Source: Leucobacter sp. PH1c (GTDB lineage Bacteria > Actinomycetota > Actinomycetes > Actinomycetales > Microbacteriaceae). Taken from it: DNA of 64,000 nucleotides. A program made the position numbers and the translations under genes. Each line of letters begins with the position of its first letter. Position 1 is the stretch's first letter. This document shows, piece after piece, positions 44,788 through 53,388 of this stretch. Below the pieces are notes generated by a model, which worked only from the letters and a program-made list of their open reading frames with translations, ran no database searches and was not told where the DNA came from. The stretch is from assembly GCF_000633415.1 (NCBI RefSeq), contig NZ_AYMV01000018.1, positions 79,831 through 143,830 on the forward strand, written 5' to 3'.

Positions 44788-44796
44788 AGCGCCGCG

Positions 44797-46167
44797 CTAG
44801 CGAGCGGTCTGCTTGAGCTCCTCCGCCACCAGGAAGGCGAGCTCGAGCGACTGCATGTGGTTCAGCCGAGGATCGCAGAGCGACTCGTAGCGGGTCGCGA
44901 GCGTCGCCTCGTCGATGTTCTCCGAGCCGCCGAGGCACTCGGTGACATCGTCGCCCGTGAGCTCGATGTGGATGCCGCCCGGTACCGTGCCGACGGCGCG
45001 ATGCGCCTCGAAGAAGCCGCGCAGCTCGTCCATCACGTCGTCGAAGCGGCGGGTCTTGTACCCGGTCGCCGTCGTGATCCCGTTGCCGTGCATCGGATCC
45101 GTGACCCAGAGCGGCGTGGCGCCCGCGTCGCGGACCCCGGCGAGGAGGCCGGGGAGCACGTCGCGGATCTTGCCCGCGCCCATCCGGGTGATGAACGTGA
45201 GCCGGCCGGGCTCGCGCTCGGGATCGAGCTTGTCGATGAGGCGCAGCGCGTCGTCGACCGTCGCGGTCGGGCCGAGCTTCACCCCGATCGGGTTGCGCAC
45301 GTGGGACAGGAACTCGACGTGCGCCCCGTCGAGGTCGCGCGTGCGCTCCCCGATCCAAAGCATGTGGCTCGACGTGTCGTAGAGCTCGCCCGTGCGCGAG
45401 TCGACCCGGGTGAGCGGCCGCTCGTAGTCGAGCAGCAGCGCCTCGTGGCTCACGTAGAACTCGGTCTGCGTGAGTGCCGTGTGGTCGACACCGCACGCGT
45501 CCATGAACTTGAGGGCGCGGTCGATCTCGGCGGCGAGCGACTCGTAGCGCTGGTTCGCCGGGTTCGAGACGAACCCCTTGTTCCACTCGTGGACCTGGCG
45601 CAGATCGGCGAAGCCCCCCTGCGTGAAGGCGCGGATGAGGTTCAGCGTCGACGCGGACACGTGGTAGCCGCGCACGAGCCGTTCGGGGTCGGCCATGCGC
45701 GACTCCGGCGTGAAGTCGTAGCCGTTCACGATGTCGCCGCGGTACGCGGGCAGCGTCACGCCCTCGCGGGTCTCCGTGTCGCTCGACCGGGGCTTCGCGA
45801 ACTGCCCGGCCATTCGGCCGACCTTGATCACGGGCATCGAGGCGCCGTAGGTCAGCACGACAGCCATCTGGAGCAGCGTCTTCACACGATCGCGGATCTT
45901 GTCGGCCGTCGCGGCTTCGAAGGTCTCAGCGCAGTCGCCGCCCTGCAGGAGGAACGCCTCGCCGCGCGCGGCGGCCGCGAGCCGGGCCTTCAGCTGATCC
46001 GCTTCGCCCGCGAAGACAAGCGGGGGCTGCGTGGCAAGATTCGCGGAGGCGCGCTCCGCTGCCGCAAGATCCGGCCAGACCGGCTGCTGCTTCGCCTCGA
46101 GCGCGCGATAGGCGTCAAGCCCCGCGAACGCTCGCGATTCTGCAGTCTCGATGGTCTGGCTCGTCAT
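44797..46167 (-). CDS. aroG: Class II 3-deoxy-7-phosphoheptulonate synthase
   Basis: The 456-residue plant-type DAHP synthase condenses erythrose 4-phosphate and phosphoenolpyruvate, the first step of aromatic amino acid synthesis. FLLQGGDCAETFEA, KVGRMAGQFAKPRSSDTE, GYHVSASTLNLIRAF and DPMHGNG are family signatures; the metal-binding Cys is in GGDCAE. The ATG at 46167 is preceded by AAGGGA. A TAGGCT hexamer at 46231-46236 would give a leader of about 58 nt. I see no obvious aromatic-rich leader peptide. M. tuberculosis aroG (Rv2178c) has the same neighbourhood. Confidence 0.96.
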   Translation of the reverse strand: MTSQTIETAESRAFAGLDAYRALEAKQQPVWPDLAAAERASANLATQPPLVFAGEADQLKARLAAAARGEAFLLQGGDCAETFEAATADKIRDRVKTLLQMAVVLTYGASMPVIKVGRMAGQFAKPRSSDTETREGVTLPAYRGDIVNGYDFTPESRMADPERLVRGYHVSASTLNLIRAFTQGGFADLRQVHEWNKGFVSNPANQRYESLAAEIDRALKFMDACGVDHTALTQTEFYVSHEALLLDYERPLTRVDSRTGELYDTSSHMLWIGERTRDLDGAHVEFLSHVRNPIGVKLGPTATVDDALRLIDKLDPEREPGRLTFITRMGAGKIRDVLPGLLAGVRDAGATPLWVTDPMHGNGITTATGYKTRRFDDVMDELRGFFEAHRAVGTVPGGIHIELTGDDVTECLGGSENIDEATLATRYESLCDPRLNHMQSLELAFLVAEELKQTAR

Positions 46168-46307
46168 CTTCGATCCCTTTGTCTCGGTGGGTGGGGTTCC
46201 CCCTTGGACGCGGCTGGGCCGCAAGCCCCCAGCCTACTACTCGGGGCGCCTCGCGCGCCTCGCTGCACGCGCAGGGCGAACGCCCGGTGACGCCTCGTGA
46301 CGCCCGG

Positions 46308-46985
46308 TTACGCGGCCTTCGCGCGCACGCTCGACGCGTACACGTCGACGTACTCCTGGCCGCTCAGTTTCTGGATCTCGAGCATGATCTCGTCGGTCAC
46401 GCTGCGGAGCACGAAGCGGTCGGCGCTCATCCCCGCGAAACGGGTGAAGTCGAGCGGCTTTCCGATCACGGTGCCGATGCGGCGGATCTTCGGCACCTTC
46501 GCGCCGATCGGCATCGCCTTCTCGGTGTCGATCATGACGATCGGCACGACGGTCGCGCCCGATTCGAGCACGAGGCGCGCGACTCCGGTGCGGCCGCGGT
46601 ACAGCCGCGCGTCGGGGCTGCGGGTGCCCTCGGGGTAGATGCCGAGCACCTCGCCCCGGTCGAGCACGCTGAGGCCGGTGTTGAGCGAGGCCTCGGACGC
46701 TTTGCCGCCGGAACGGTCGATCGGCAGCTGCCCCACGGCGGTCATGAAGGTCTTCACGAGCCAGCCCTTCACGCCCTTGCCCGTGAAATAGTCGCTCTTC
46801 GCGAGGAAGTAGACCCGGCGCTCGATCATGAGCGGCATGAAGAAGGAGTCGATCACAGAAAGGTGATTTCCCACAATAATCACAGGCCCGGTCTCGGGAA
46901 TGTTCTCGGCACCCTCCACCCACGGGCGGTAGAGCGTCTTCAAGAACGGCCCGATGATCAGGTGTTTAAAGAACCAGTAGAGCAC
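46308..46985 (-). CDS. plsC: 1-acyl-sn-glycerol-3-phosphate acyltransferase (PlsC family)
   Basis: A 225-residue membrane-associated acyltransferase with VGNHLSVID (His41 and Asp46, the HX4D motif) and the substrate-binding YPEGTRS near residue 115. It acylates lysophosphatidate or a related lipid. I placed the start at the GTG at 46985 (product VLYWFFKHLIIGPF), which matches the usual PlsC beginning; in-frame starts up to 105 bp upstream also exist. It is divergent from fadD and upstream of aroG. Confidence 0.9.
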   Translation of the reverse strand: MLYWFFKHLIIGPFLKTLYRPWVEGAENIPETGPVIIVGNHLSVIDSFFMPLMIERRVYFLAKSDYFTGKGVKGWLVKTFMTAVGQLPIDRSGGKASEASLNTGLSVLDRGEVLGIYPEGTRSPDARLYRGRTGVARLVLESGATVVPIVMIDTEKAMPIGAKVPKIRRIGTVIGKPLDFTRFAGMSADRFVLRSVTDEIMLEIQKLSGQEYVDVYASSVRAKAA

Positions 46986-47125
46986 AGTCGGTGATTTCCT
47001 CTCGACGGAGTCCACTGTAGCCGACCCCAGGGCTCCCCAGCGGTATGCGTATAGGGTGAAGTTGTGAAGCTGCGGTAGATTGCCGCACACCGTGAAGGCC
47101 TGTACCAGGTATCAAGGGAGCTGCC

Positions 47126-48964
47126 GTGAAACAGACTGAAACGCCCATTCTGATCCCCTCCGTTCCCGAGGACAACATCTCGGATCTGCTGGAGCAGCGC
47201 GTCGACGCCACGCCCGAGCGCGTGATCTTCGCCGTTCCGGAGGGTGAGGGCTGGCGCGACATTACCGCTGCCGAGTTCCGCGCGCAGGTCGTCGCGCTCG
47301 CGAAGGGCTTCGCCGCCGCCGGCCTCGAGCCCGGCGACCGCGTGGCGCTGATGTGCAAGACGAGCTACCCGTGGACGCTCATCGACTTCGCCATGCACTA
47401 CGCGGGCATCGTGATGGTCCCGGTGTACGAGACCTCCTCGCCCCTGCAGATCCACTGGATCCTGGAGGACTCCGGGGCGCGCGCGATCGTCACCGAGACG
47501 GCCGAGCACGCCTCGCGCGTCGCGGAAATCCGCAGCGACCTCCCCGCGCTCACCCTCGACTGGCGCCTCGATGAGGACGCGCTCACCCGGCTCGTCGCCT
47601 CGGGTACCGAGGTTCCCGACGCCGAGATCGAGCGCCGCCGCAGCATCGCGGTCGGGAGCGACATGGCGACGCTCATCTACACGTCGGGTTCGACGGGCCG
47701 TCCGCGCGGTTGCGTGCTCACGCACTCGAACTTCGTCGACCTCGCCCGCAACGCCGGCGCCGCGCTCAACGAGGTCGTGCAGCCGGGCGCATCGACGCTG
47801 CTCTTCGTGACGCTCGCGCACGTCTTCGCGCGGTTCATCTCGGTGCTCGCGGTCCACGCCGGCGTGCGCGTGGGGCACGAGCCCGACACCTCGCAGCTGC
47901 TGCGCGCGCTCGGCTCGTTCAAGCCGACCTTCCTCCTCGCGGTTCCGCGCGTGTTCGAGAAGGTCTACAACTCCGCCGAGCAGAGCACCGAGGCCGAGGG
48001 CAAGGGCAAGATCTTCCGTGCTGCCGCGAAGGTCGGCGTGCAGCACTCCGAGGCGCTCGACGCGGGGCACGTCCCCTTCATGCTCGGCCTGAAGTTCAAG
48101 CTCTTCGACAAGCTCGTCTTCACGAAGCTGCGCGAGAAGCTCGGCGGCCAGGTGCGCTACGCGGTCTCGGGATCCGCCCCGCTCAGCCACTACCTGGGCC
48201 ACTTCTACCGCAGCCTCGGCGTGAAGATCCTGGAGGGCTACGGCCTCACCGAGACGACCGCTCCCGTGTCCGTGAACCTGCCGGACAAGTTCAAGATCGG
48301 CACCGTCGGCCCCGCGCTCCCCGGCCACACGATCCGCATCGCGGACGATGGCGAGGTCGAGATCAAGGGCATCGACGTCTTCAAGGAGTACTGGAACAAC
48401 CCGACCGCGACGCGCGATGCGTTCACGGAGGACGGATTCTTCCGCACGGGCGACCTCGGCCACCTCGATGACGACGGCTACCTCACCATCACGGGCCGGA
48501 AGAAGGAGATCATCGTGACCGCCGGCGGGAAGAACGTGGCTCCCGCCGCGCTCGAGGACCCGATCCGCGCGAACACGATCATCGGGCAGGTCGTCGTGGT
48601 CGGCGATCAGAAGCCGTTCATCTCCGCGCTCGTCACGCTCGACCCCGAGATGCTGCCCGCCTGGCTGAACAACCAGGGCGAGGATCCCACGATGACGCTC
48701 ACGGAGGCGGCGCGCCATCCGAAGGTGCTCGCCGAGGTGCAGAGCGCGATCGACGAGGGGAACAAGTACGTCTCCCGCGCCGAGTCGATCCGCAAGTTCG
48801 TGATCCTGCCTACCGAGTTCATCGAGGCCAACGGGCACCTGACGCCGAAGATGAGTATCCGCCGCGACGCCATCCTCCGCGACTTCGCGGGAGAGATCTC
48901 GAAGCTCTACGGCGACAACCCGCAGACCGCCGCCGTCGAGACGAAGCCCGAGCGCGGGAACTGA
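47126..48964 (+). CDS. Long-chain fatty acyl-CoA ligase (FadD15-like)
   Basis: The 612-residue AMP-forming ligase activates fatty acids with ATP and CoA. The P-loop is LIYTSGSTGRPRGC, with Arg where most homologues have Lys. The later motifs are GYGLTETTAPV, the hinge region FRTGDLGHLDDDGYLTITGRKKE, and the C-terminal lysine region GHLTPKMSIRR. AAGGGAG precedes the GTG by 5-6 nt. It corresponds to M. tuberculosis fadD15 in family and position. It is probably a housekeeping gene, not part of the island that follows. Confidence 0.95.
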   Translation: MKQTETPILIPSVPEDNISDLLEQRVDATPERVIFAVPEGEGWRDITAAEFRAQVVALAKGFAAAGLEPGDRVALMCKTSYPWTLIDFAMHYAGIVMVPVYETSSPLQIHWILEDSGARAIVTETAEHASRVAEIRSDLPALTLDWRLDEDALTRLVASGTEVPDAEIERRRSIAVGSDMATLIYTSGSTGRPRGCVLTHSNFVDLARNAGAALNEVVQPGASTLLFVTLAHVFARFISVLAVHAGVRVGHEPDTSQLLRALGSFKPTFLLAVPRVFEKVYNSAEQSTEAEGKGKIFRAAAKVGVQHSEALDAGHVPFMLGLKFKLFDKLVFTKLREKLGGQVRYAVSGSAPLSHYLGHFYRSLGVKILEGYGLTETTAPVSVNLPDKFKIGTVGPALPGHTIRIADDGEVEIKGIDVFKEYWNNPTATRDAFTEDGFFRTGDLGHLDDDGYLTITGRKKEIIVTAGGKNVAPAALEDPIRANTIIGQVVVVGDQKPFISALVTLDPEMLPAWLNNQGEDPTMTLTEAARHPKVLAEVQSAIDEGNKYVSRAESIRKFVILPTEFIEANGHLTPKMSIRRDAILRDFAGEISKLYGDNPQTAAVETKPERGN

Positions 48965-48980
48965 CCCGCGCGGAGCGGTG

Positions 48981-49023
48981 CTGACGCTCGTGTCTCTCTC
49001 TATTGCGGGGGCACGAGCGTCAG
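48981..49023. terminator. Bidirectional terminator between fadD and the MaoC gene
   Basis: CTGACGCTCGTG and its perfect 12-bp complement flank a 19-nt loop with pyrimidine-rich content. The right arm lies within the last codons of the MaoC gene. Confidence 0.6.
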
Positions 49024-49458
49024 TGTCCGAGCGACGCAGTGCACTGCACCCGTCGCGTTCGAAGCGATGGTGTGCTCCAGGCCGAGCAGGAGGCCTGCGG
49101 CACGGTGCGTGAGCGCCGTGAGTCTGATGGAGTCGACGAACGACGACCCCGCGCGAATGGGTGAGACGAAACGGATGCGATCGGATCCGTAGTTCAGCAC
49201 CGCGCCGGCCGCTGGGAAGCTGATCACCTCCCGCGTGAGTTCCGGCAAGAGCGCCAGGATCAGGTACCCATGAGCCACTGTTGCTGCATAGGGCCCCTTC
49301 CCAGCACGCCCCGGGTCGGTATGAATCCACTGGTCATCGCCGGTCAGCTCTGCGAATAGGTCGATGCTCCTCTGGTGCACACACCGGGACGACGTGGTCC
49401 CGAGGAGCGAGCCGAGCGGCGCCGCCGTCACCTCGGCCAACTGGAGTCGCCCAGTCAC
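49000..49458 (-). CDS. MaoC-like (R)-enoyl-CoA hydratase
   Basis: A 152-residue hotdog-fold hydratase. The active-site segment is FAELTGDDQWIHTDP (Asp and His dyad), followed by GPYAATVAHGYLILALLPEL, which matches NodN/MaoC dehydratases. It would hydrate a 2-enoyl-CoA to the 3-hydroxyacyl-CoA. The GTG start overlaps the SDR stop by 4 bp, so the two act in one operon: hydration, then oxidation of the hydroxyl. Confidence 0.9.
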   Translation of the reverse strand: MTGRLQLAEVTAAPLGSLLGTTSSRCVHQRSIDLFAELTGDDQWIHTDPGRAGKGPYAATVAHGYLILALLPELTREVISFPAAGAVLNYGSDRIRFVSPIRAGSSFVDSIRLTALTHRAAGLLLGLEHTIASNATGAVHCVARTLTLVPPQ

Positions 49459-50240
49459 CGGGCTCCCCCGTCGATGCCGAGTGTCTGGCCGCTGATGTAG
49501 GAAGCTTCGGACGACGCGAGGAATGCAATCGCGGCGGCCACCTCATCCGGCTGCCCCACCCTGCGCAGCGGAGTCCGCTGAGCAATCTCCGCGCGGTACT
49601 CAGCCGGGTCGCGTTCCTGACGTCGCGCCGTTGCATCCGTCATGCTCGTTCGGATGAATCCGGGAGCAACCCCGTTGACGGTGATGTTGAACGGGCCAAG
49701 CTCGATCGCGAGCGTTGCAGTCAGTCCCCGCACTCCGGCCTTCGCGGCGGAGTAGTTCGCCTGGCCACGGTTTCCGAGCGCGGCGCGACTACTGAGGTTG
49801 ACGATCCTCCCATACCGCGCAGAGACCATGTACCGCTGTGCTTCCTGCGCGCACACGAACACACCGGTCAGATTCGTCTCCAGAACTGCGTTCCAATCGG
49901 TACGCCGCATTCGGAAGAACAACTCGTCTCGCGTGATCCCCGCATTGTTCACGAGTACTTCGAGTCCGCCGGTTTCGCCGACGAAGGACTGGAGGGCGGC
50001 CTCCACCGTCGGCCCCAGCGCGACATCGGCGCACAACCCCCGGGCTCTTCCACCGGCAGACTGCACATCGTGATCCTCGACAATCGTCTGGGCCGCGCTC
50101 TTCGCGTCTGATGCGCTGAGATCGAGGACCCCGACCAGGGCTCCTTCTCGCGCGAGGCGCAAGGCCGTCGCATACCCGATTCCCGTCGCCGCACCCGTGA
50201 CGACGGCGCGCTGCCCGGTGAAACGGCGGATCCCAGTCAT
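49455..50240 (-). CDS. SDR-family 3-hydroxyacyl-CoA dehydrogenase (FabG-like)
   Basis: This 261-residue short-chain dehydrogenase has the nucleotide motif VVTGAATGIGYATA, NNAG at the beta-4 end, the Ser in NLSSRAALGN and YSAAK of the catalytic triad. The C-terminal GQTLGIDGGAR is typical of FabG-like enzymes. The start could be the ATG at 50240 or a GTG at 50285 adding 15 residues; both have modest ribosome-binding sites. The ATG puts the fold right at the N-terminus. Probable role: oxidation of the 3-hydroxyacyl-CoA made by the MaoC protein. Confidence 0.9.
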   Translation of the reverse strand: MTGIRRFTGQRAVVTGAATGIGYATALRLAREGALVGVLDLSASDAKSAAQTIVEDHDVQSAGGRARGLCADVALGPTVEAALQSFVGETGGLEVLVNNAGITRDELFFRMRRTDWNAVLETNLTGVFVCAQEAQRYMVSARYGRIVNLSSRAALGNRGQANYSAAKAGVRGLTATLAIELGPFNITVNGVAPGFIRTSMTDATARRQERDPAEYRAEIAQRTPLRRVGQPDEVAAAIAFLASSEASYISGQTLGIDGGAR

Positions 50241-50354
50241 GGGTGGCGCTTTCCCTGCAGACGCGCTCTCCAGCAGATCTTCCACGGTGGCTCATTCCCT
50301 TGCTCGTTGTTCCGGCCCTTCCGGATGCGGCCAGTCTGAGCCATGACTACGCTG

Positions 50355-50369
50355 ATGCCCACTGGGGAT
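50355..50369. promoter_or_regulatory. Candidate LysR-type binding site, intergenic to SDR and LysR genes
   Basis: ATGCCCACTGGGGAT is a T-N11-A site with near-dyad symmetry in the 190-bp divergent promoter region. It matches the site at 51378-51392 at 10 of 15 positions. Confidence 0.5.
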
Positions 50370-50428
50370 GACGCATCCGTGCACGACACGAGTTGCATTG
50401 ATCAACGGCGCCTGAAAGGAACACCCGA

Positions 50429-51343
50429 ATGGAGCATCACCAGGTCATCGCGTTTCTCACTCTGGCGGAGGAACTCCATTTCGGCAGGGCCGCCGATCGA
50501 CTCTTCCTCACCCAACCCACGCTCAGCCGAACGATCCGGAGCCTGGAACACGAACTCGGAACAGCGCTCTTTGAGCGCAGCAGCAGAAGCGTTCGACTCA
50601 CCCCGGCCGGCAGCGCGCTGCGCGCGCCCGCGCAGGCGCTCCGGCGCAGCCATGACCAGGCGGTGGCGAGCGTCGTCGAGGCCGCAGCAGGTCTCTCGGG
50701 CACGGTCACTCTCGCGTATACCGGCGCGACATCGTACCGATTCAGCGCACGGGTCACTGCGCTCGTCGCCGAGCGGTACCCAGGAGTCACGCTCGAACTC
50801 GTCAGGACGAGCGTAGCCGCCGAAGGACTCAATCACGTGCTCGACCATTCAGTCGACGCCGTGCTGGGACGGTGGGATTCGGTCCCCGCCGGAATCTCGA
50901 TCAGGCCTCTCGCCGAGGAGGGGTTCGTCATCGCCGTCCCGGCAGGCCACCGGCTCGCTTCACGAGCGTCGATCACATTCGGTGAAGTTCATGGCGAACC
51001 CTTCATCGCCCTGCCTGAGCACCCTCGGGCGGTCCTTCGCGAACGATTCTGCGAACTCGCCGAGCGCTACGGGGTGTTCCCCTCCGTGGCGCACTCGGCT
51101 CCCGATAGCTGGACCGCGCTTGCGCTCGTGCGCGAGGGCCTCGGCATCACGCTGACGCTCACGTCAGTGCGTGACAACGCGATGGTCCCGGGAGTCGAGT
51201 TCATTCCTGTGAACGATGCCCTCGCGCCGGCTTGGCTCAGCTTGGTCTGGCTCACGCGCTACACGAATTCAGCGCTCATCTCGGTGCTCCGGTGCGCCGA
51301 GAGCGCCGCGCAAGAGCTCCTTGAGCGACGATCACGCACGTAG
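50429..51343 (+). CDS. LysR-family transcriptional regulator
   Basis: The 304-residue regulator has an N-terminal helix-turn-helix (ELHFGRAADRLFLTQPTLSR, then TIRSLEHELGTALFERSS) and a periplasmic-binding-fold effector domain starting GTVTLAYTGATSYRF. It lies between the divergent MaoC/SDR operon and the codirectional acyl-CoA dehydrogenase operon, so it probably controls both in response to the island's substrate or an acyl-CoA from it. AAAGGAA precedes the ATG. Confidence 0.93.
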   Translation: MEHHQVIAFLTLAEELHFGRAADRLFLTQPTLSRTIRSLEHELGTALFERSSRSVRLTPAGSALRAPAQALRRSHDQAVASVVEAAAGLSGTVTLAYTGATSYRFSARVTALVAERYPGVTLELVRTSVAAEGLNHVLDHSVDAVLGRWDSVPAGISIRPLAEEGFVIAVPAGHRLASRASITFGEVHGEPFIALPEHPRAVLRERFCELAERYGVFPSVAHSAPDSWTALALVREGLGITLTLTSVRDNAMVPGVEFIPVNDALAPAWLSLVWLTRYTNSALISVLRCAESAAQELLERRSRT

Positions 51344-51377
51344 TCGGGGCCGTCGCTCCACATCCGCGCAGCAGCGT

Positions 51378-51392
51378 ATGCGAACTCTGCAT
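51378..51392. promoter_or_regulatory. Candidate LysR-type binding site before the acyl-CoA dehydrogenase gene
   Basis: ATGCGAACTCTGCAT has ATGC/GCAT arms and the T-N11-A core. It lies 86 bp before the ATG at 51466. With the site at 50355 it shares ATGCNNACTNNGNAT. Confidence 0.5.
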
Positions 51393-51465
51393 CAGTGCGG
51401 AGGCCCGCAGCTGAGAGTGTTGCCGCACCACTCTCCTCTGCCCTCGCGAACGGAGTACCAGCCGC

Positions 51466-53388
51466 ATGCATCTCCCGAACAGCCCTCTCCCGACGACACC
51501 CATCCAGCAGGGCCAATCGCCTCGTGAACACGCAAGAGCCGTAGCGACGGCCCTTCGCTCAGCCCCTGACGCGCTCGATCGGCTCCCCGACGCAGCAGGA
51601 GTCAACCTCTACGAGCTCGATCACGACCTCCGCGACATCCTGTCGCGCGCGCTCTCCGCTCGGGAACAGGCCTCCGCCGAGCCGCTGCTGCGTGCGCTGG
51701 GCGCGCTCGCCGGTGGCGAACTCAGCGAACTCGCCCGACAGGCAGATGCTCACCCACCGCAGCTTGTCTCGCATGACAGACAGGGGAACCGCACGGACGA
51801 GATCATGTTTCACCCGTCCTACGAGCGCATGACCGAGATCGCCGTGCAGCGGTTCGGCCTCGTCGCAATGTCTCACGTACCGACTCCGGGATTCTCCGCA
51901 CCCGTGTCACACCCGCTCAAGTACGCGTTCTGGTATCTCTTCGTGCAGGCCGAGTTTGCACTCGCTTGCCCGCTCAGCATGACGGACGCGGCGATCCGGG
52001 TGCTTCAGAGGTTCGGAGACCCGGAGCTCAACGCACGGTACGCGGCGCCGATGCTACGTACCGACGCGGGCTTCGCTTCTGGAGCGCAATTCATGACGGA
52101 GCGGCAAGGAGGATCCGATGTCGGTGCGAACGCCGCGCTGGCCCGCCTCGATGAGGACGGGTGGCGGCTCCACGGGGCGAAGTGGTTCTGCTCGAATGCT
52201 TCCGCGGACGTTGCGCTCGTGCTCGCCCGCCCCGAGGGCGCACAGGAAGGCACAGCGGGACTCGCGATGTTCCTCATGCCGAGATTCCTCCCCAACGGGG
52301 AGCGCAATTGCTACCGCATCGAACGACTCAAGGACAAACTGGGGACGCGAGCCATGGCATCCGGCGAGATCCAGCTCAACGGAGCCACTGCATACCCGGT
52401 GGGAGAACTCGGGACGGGGTTCAGCCAGATGATGTCGATGGTGAATGCCTCGCGCCTCTCGAACGCCATGCGTTCGGCCGCGCTCATGCGTCGCAGCCTC
52501 GTTGAAGCCTTGCACTCGGCCCGCGAGCGCTGGGCATTCGGCGGCCCGCTGCTAACCAAACCGCTGATGCGCGACACGCTCCTGCGGATGGTCGTCGCTT
52601 CGGAAGCCGCCACGGCGATGGTCTTCCGCACCGCAGAGGTCTACGAACGCGCCGATCGCGCGCTCGCTGAGGCACCACCGTCAGGTCACGCGAGCAGCCC
52701 GCAAGATTCCGATTCGAGGCTCCTGCGGATCCTGACGCCGATAGTGAAGGGCGTGATCTGCAAGCGCGCCCGCACGGTCACCTCGGAGGGCATGGAAGTG
52801 CGGGGAGGCAACGGCTACATCGAAGAGTGGGGCGATGCCCGCCGGGTGCGCGACGCTCACATCGGCTCCATCTGGGAAGGAACGACGAGCATTGTCGCGC
52901 TCGATGTGCAGCGCGCGCTCCTCCGGAACCACGCCTCGGGTCCACTCTTCGATGAGATCCGCGCCGAACTCGCGTGTGCGACCCGGACGGCGCCGCACTC
53001 GGACGCAGTTCGAGCACTCGCGGAACTCCTCGAATCACGCACCTGCGCGATCGAGGCGCGGGTCGACGAGTTGGGAGATCTCACGTCGGAGCATCGCGAC
53101 CTTGGAGCCGCAGGATTGATGAATGCCCTGTACGATCTCTTCTCCGCAGCGCTCCTGTTGGGACAGGCCGCGGTGCACCTGCGCGACACCGGGAACGCTC
53201 GCAAGCTCGCCATCCTCGTGGCGGCGCTCCGCCCGCACCCGCTCAGCGAGCCGCGCTTCGAACCCGCCGCAACGGACGTGTTGCTGACAAGCTTCGCCGA
53301 GGCGATTCTCTGCGGCGGACAGGTCCCCGCAGAGGCCGTCGATCCCGCCGTCGCCACGCTCCTCGAGAACATTGGCGCACCCAGGTGA
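51466..53388 (+). CDS. AidB-type acyl-CoA dehydrogenase
   Basis: A 640-residue flavoprotein related to AidB (about 540 residues in E. coli). The N-terminal domain has FHPSYERMTEIAVQRFGL, the central domain GAQFMTERQGGSDVGAN and WRLHGAKWFCSNASADVALV, and the C-terminal helical domain GMEVRGGNGYIEEWGDAR and IGSIWEGTTSIVALD. About 100 extra C-terminal residues follow. It would dehydrogenate an acyl-CoA at the 2,3 position if catabolic. AidB itself is a DNA-binding alkylation-response protein, but here the context is catabolic. No ribosome-binding site is obvious at the ATG. Confidence 0.9.
   Translation: MHLPNSPLPTTPIQQGQSPREHARAVATALRSAPDALDRLPDAAGVNLYELDHDLRDILSRALSAREQASAEPLLRALGALAGGELSELARQADAHPPQLVSHDRQGNRTDEIMFHPSYERMTEIAVQRFGLVAMSHVPTPGFSAPVSHPLKYAFWYLFVQAEFALACPLSMTDAAIRVLQRFGDPELNARYAAPMLRTDAGFASGAQFMTERQGGSDVGANAALARLDEDGWRLHGAKWFCSNASADVALVLARPEGAQEGTAGLAMFLMPRFLPNGERNCYRIERLKDKLGTRAMASGEIQLNGATAYPVGELGTGFSQMMSMVNASRLSNAMRSAALMRRSLVEALHSARERWAFGGPLLTKPLMRDTLLRMVVASEAATAMVFRTAEVYERADRALAEAPPSGHASSPQDSDSRLLRILTPIVKGVICKRARTVTSEGMEVRGGNGYIEEWGDARRVRDAHIGSIWEGTTSIVALDVQRALLRNHASGPLFDEIRAELACATRTAPHSDAVRALAELLESRTCAIEARVDELGDLTSEHRDLGAAGLMNALYDLFSAALLLGQAAVHLRDTGNARKLAILVAALRPHPLSEPRFEPAATDVLLTSFAEAILCGGQVPAEAVDPAVATLLENIGAPR

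Noticed and set aside
46168..46307. An aromatic-amino-acid attenuator before aroG
   Set aside because: No leader peptide rich in Trp, Phe or Tyr and no alternative hairpin pair; only scattered short repeats.
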